Of a stretch of 21,953 nucleotides of DNA, positions 20,463-21,953 are shown piece after piece. Position 1 is the stretch's first letter. Every line of letters begins with the position of its first letter. The DNA comes from an uncultured Granulosicoccaceae bacterium (GTDB lineage Bacteria; Pseudomonadota; Gammaproteobacteria; Granulosicoccales; Granulosicoccaceae): contig CALFBL010000396.1 in the NCBI GenBank assembly GCA_937951695.1, positions 1 through 21,953 on the forward strand. The letters run 5' to 3'. The notes under the pieces are model-generated. The model ran no database searches. It was not told the origin of the DNA and worked only from the letters and a program-made list of their open reading frames with translations. The position numbers and the translations under genes were made by a program.

Positions 20463-21953
20463 ATGAGCGTCGACGACTCGCTGCGGGTGTTGGGGTTGGA
20501 CGCCGACGCGGATGAAAAAGCGGTCCGTCGCGCTTACGCCAAGTTAGCCAAGATCCATCGGCCCGATACCCACCCCGAAGAGTTTCTGGCGATTCGCACC
20601 GCGTATGATGTGGTCTTGTCATCGATTAAAGACGGCACCTATCAAGACCCGTCATTACCGGGTGCGCCAACACCGCAAGCACCACCCTCACCCAACGAAC
20701 ACGTCGTGGCCTACGTTATCGGTGCCGATGAATTTGGTCAGGTGTCTTTGGACGACACCTTCGACACCCCCGATGAATTTCAGCTCTCGGACAATAATCC
20801 GCTGCAGCCGTTGGAAGATGATCTGATTGCTGCCATCAAGGCCACCCGGCCAGGCGTTAAGGAGACTGAAAGCCGGGTTATGCAATTGATGGAGCAATAC
20901 CTGACAGCCTCTGGTGCGAGGTCGCGTGAACTCAGAGACTATTGCGAGCGATTTTTGATTGGAGCCTGTCTGGGGGACTACTACGTCCCGCACGCTATGC
21001 GCATTCGGGTGGCGGATTTGGCCGGGTTGCACAACAGCGTTCTCGCTGAAGAGCGGTTAAAGCCCTGGGAGAAAGAGCTCATTACCCGCTTTGACGAATC
21101 CGAGTGGTTAACCGGTTTACTCGATAAAGCGGCATCGCGTCATAACCGGGCCGAACACGGCTTGGTGCACGGTGCCCGTTGGACCCAAGTGGTAACGCTG
21201 CGCATGGGGCTTGCCGAATCAAAGACGGTTAACCGCTGGTTGCATTGGCTGGACAATACTTACGGGCCGGACGCCGGGCTGGTGAACGAGCGCTTTCGAC
21301 ATCGCTGGCAGCGCTTGCGTCAAGTGGGGCCAGTAAACGGGCCCGTGTTGTTTATGTTTGCCGCGTTCATGATGGTATCCGGTTGGTTGCTCGATCAGTT
21401 GGGTGTGTCGTTACGTCACTATTTTAACTTGCCCACAACGCAGCTACTGCAACTCAGCGTCAGCCTCGCGGTGTTGTCCTGGGCGAACTTTATTCTGCTG
21501 CAACTGGCGCGTCCGATCATCGACCGGGTGATCTCCAAGGTTCGCGATGCGCTGTTTGAACACCTGCCCATACCGCTACTGATGCTCGAGGTGATGGCCA
21601 TGATCGTGTTAATTTGGGTGTGGGCGTTTCAGTCTCAGCTGAGTGAGACGATGAGTCTTACGCTGATGACGACAGCCGGTGTGGCAATGGTGCTCGTTGG
21701 TGTGTTTGCACGGGTCTGGGACTCTTTAAACGAACTGCCGTTCAGCACCTTTGGCATGCGACTGCTCTGGCATGGCGCGATCTATATATTTCTGGTGTTC
21801 TTCCAGGGCAGCCAAGGAGGGGCCGAGCGGCTGGACTATCTGGGCCGCTGGAACGGGCAGGATGCTGTGACATCCGCCTGGTTGCTGTTGGGCCTGACCG
21901 TGATGGCCGTGCCGCCCCGACTGCTGCACCGCTGGTACGACAGCACTCCCCAT
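20463..21953 (+). CDS. J-domain-like membrane protein, C-terminus cut by window edge
   Basis: Open for all 497 codons from ATG 20463 to the window end, with no stop. Residues 5–55 resemble a J-domain: L-R-V-L-G-L, an R-R-A-Y-A-K-L helix, then F-L-A-I-R-T-A-Y. The invariant His-Pro-Asp is replaced by His32-Arg-Pro-Asp35. A Pro-rich linker (about 61–79) and a soluble region with acidic patches (about 80–290) follow. About six hydrophobic helices lie near 294–315, 325–346, 368–390, 398–416, 433–449 and 469–486. This layout resembles the E. coli DjlB/DjlC partners of HscC. Starting 3 nt after hscC, it is the probable cognate cochaperone, tethering HscC to the inner membrane (inference). Confidence 0.85.
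   Translation, partial: MSVDDSLRVLGLDADADEKAVRRAYAKLAKIHRPDTHPEEFLAIRTAYDVVLSSIKDGTYQDPSLPGAPTPQAPPSPNEHVVAYVIGADEFGQVSLDDTFDTPDEFQLSDNNPLQPLEDDLIAAIKATRPGVKETESRVMQLMEQYLTASGARSRELRDYCERFLIGACLGDYYVPHAMRIRVADLAGLHNSVLAEERLKPWEKELITRFDESEWLTGLLDKAASRHNRAEHGLVHGARWTQVVTLRMGLAESKTVNRWLHWLDNTYGPDAGLVNERFRHRWQRLRQVGPVNGPVLFMFAAFMMVSGWLLDQLGVSLRHYFNLPTTQLLQLSVSLAVLSWANFILLQLARPIIDRVISKVRDALFEHLPIPLLMLEVMAMIVLIWVWAFQSQLSETMSLTLMTTAGVAMVLVGVFARVWDSLNELPFSTFGMRLLWHGAIYIFLVFFQGSQGGAERLDYLGRWNGQDAVTSAWLLLGLTVMAVPPRLLHRWYDSTPH

Noticed and set aside
21726..21953. Minus-strand frame at the right edge
   Set aside because: It is antisense to the J-domain-like gene, whose plus-strand frame stays open for 497 codons with coherent membrane helices.

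Overview
This window reads as chromosomal DNA of a gammaproteobacterium, probably a marine or otherwise free-living one. The evidence is the housekeeping content: an LpoB-type activator lipoprotein, glpK/glpD, moaCDE, an AsmA protein, and mutY–yggX followed by an HscC-type Hsp70. I see no transposase, integrase, phage gene, CRISPR array, tRNA or rRNA. The left edge holds the first codons of a minus-strand gene, and the right edge cuts a plus-strand gene.

Layout. (1) 1–2141, minus strand: an envelope operon running lpoB, then a COG3014-type TPR-like lipoprotein, then a gene of which only the start and a very strong ribosome-binding site are in view. (2) 2283–6342: glycerol kinase (minus) and aerobic glycerol-3-phosphate dehydrogenase (plus) diverge from a short region with an inverted repeat; a DMT/EamA permease follows glpD directly. 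(3) 6343–8388: a gene-poor, visibly AT-richer stretch with several hairpins, then four tandem paralogues of a minimal secreted BON-like protein of about 90 residues. (4) 8432–9660: moaE and moaD (minus) diverge from moaC (plus); these are the last steps of molybdopterin synthesis. (5) 9812–12115: a large AsmA-family protein with an 11-residue-repeat coiled-coil tail. (6) 12196–12629, minus: two small genes 2 nt apart, one for a secreted peptide and one for a one-helix membrane peptide. (7) 12996–15624, plus: two paralogous lipoproteins with degenerate OmpA-like C-termini and a thioredoxin-like secreted protein, apparently one operon. (8) 15699–17282, minus: a membrane-anchored FMN/Fe-S glutamate-synthase-like protein. 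(9) 17332–21953, plus: mutY, yggX, hscC and a J-domain-like membrane protein, all tightly packed.

How they may work together. glpK and glpD form the standard route from glycerol to dihydroxyacetone phosphate. moaC feeds cyclic pyranopterin monophosphate to the MoaD/MoaE synthase. mutY/yggX is an oxidative-damage pair, and hscC with the J-like gene is a specialised chaperone pair. The least explained parts are the BON-like array (region 3) and the lipoprotein/thioredoxin operon (region 7). In region 7 both lipoproteins keep two non-lipobox cysteines exactly 41 residues apart, and a CxxC protein is encoded next to them. That suggests an envelope module with a redox-controlled disulfide.
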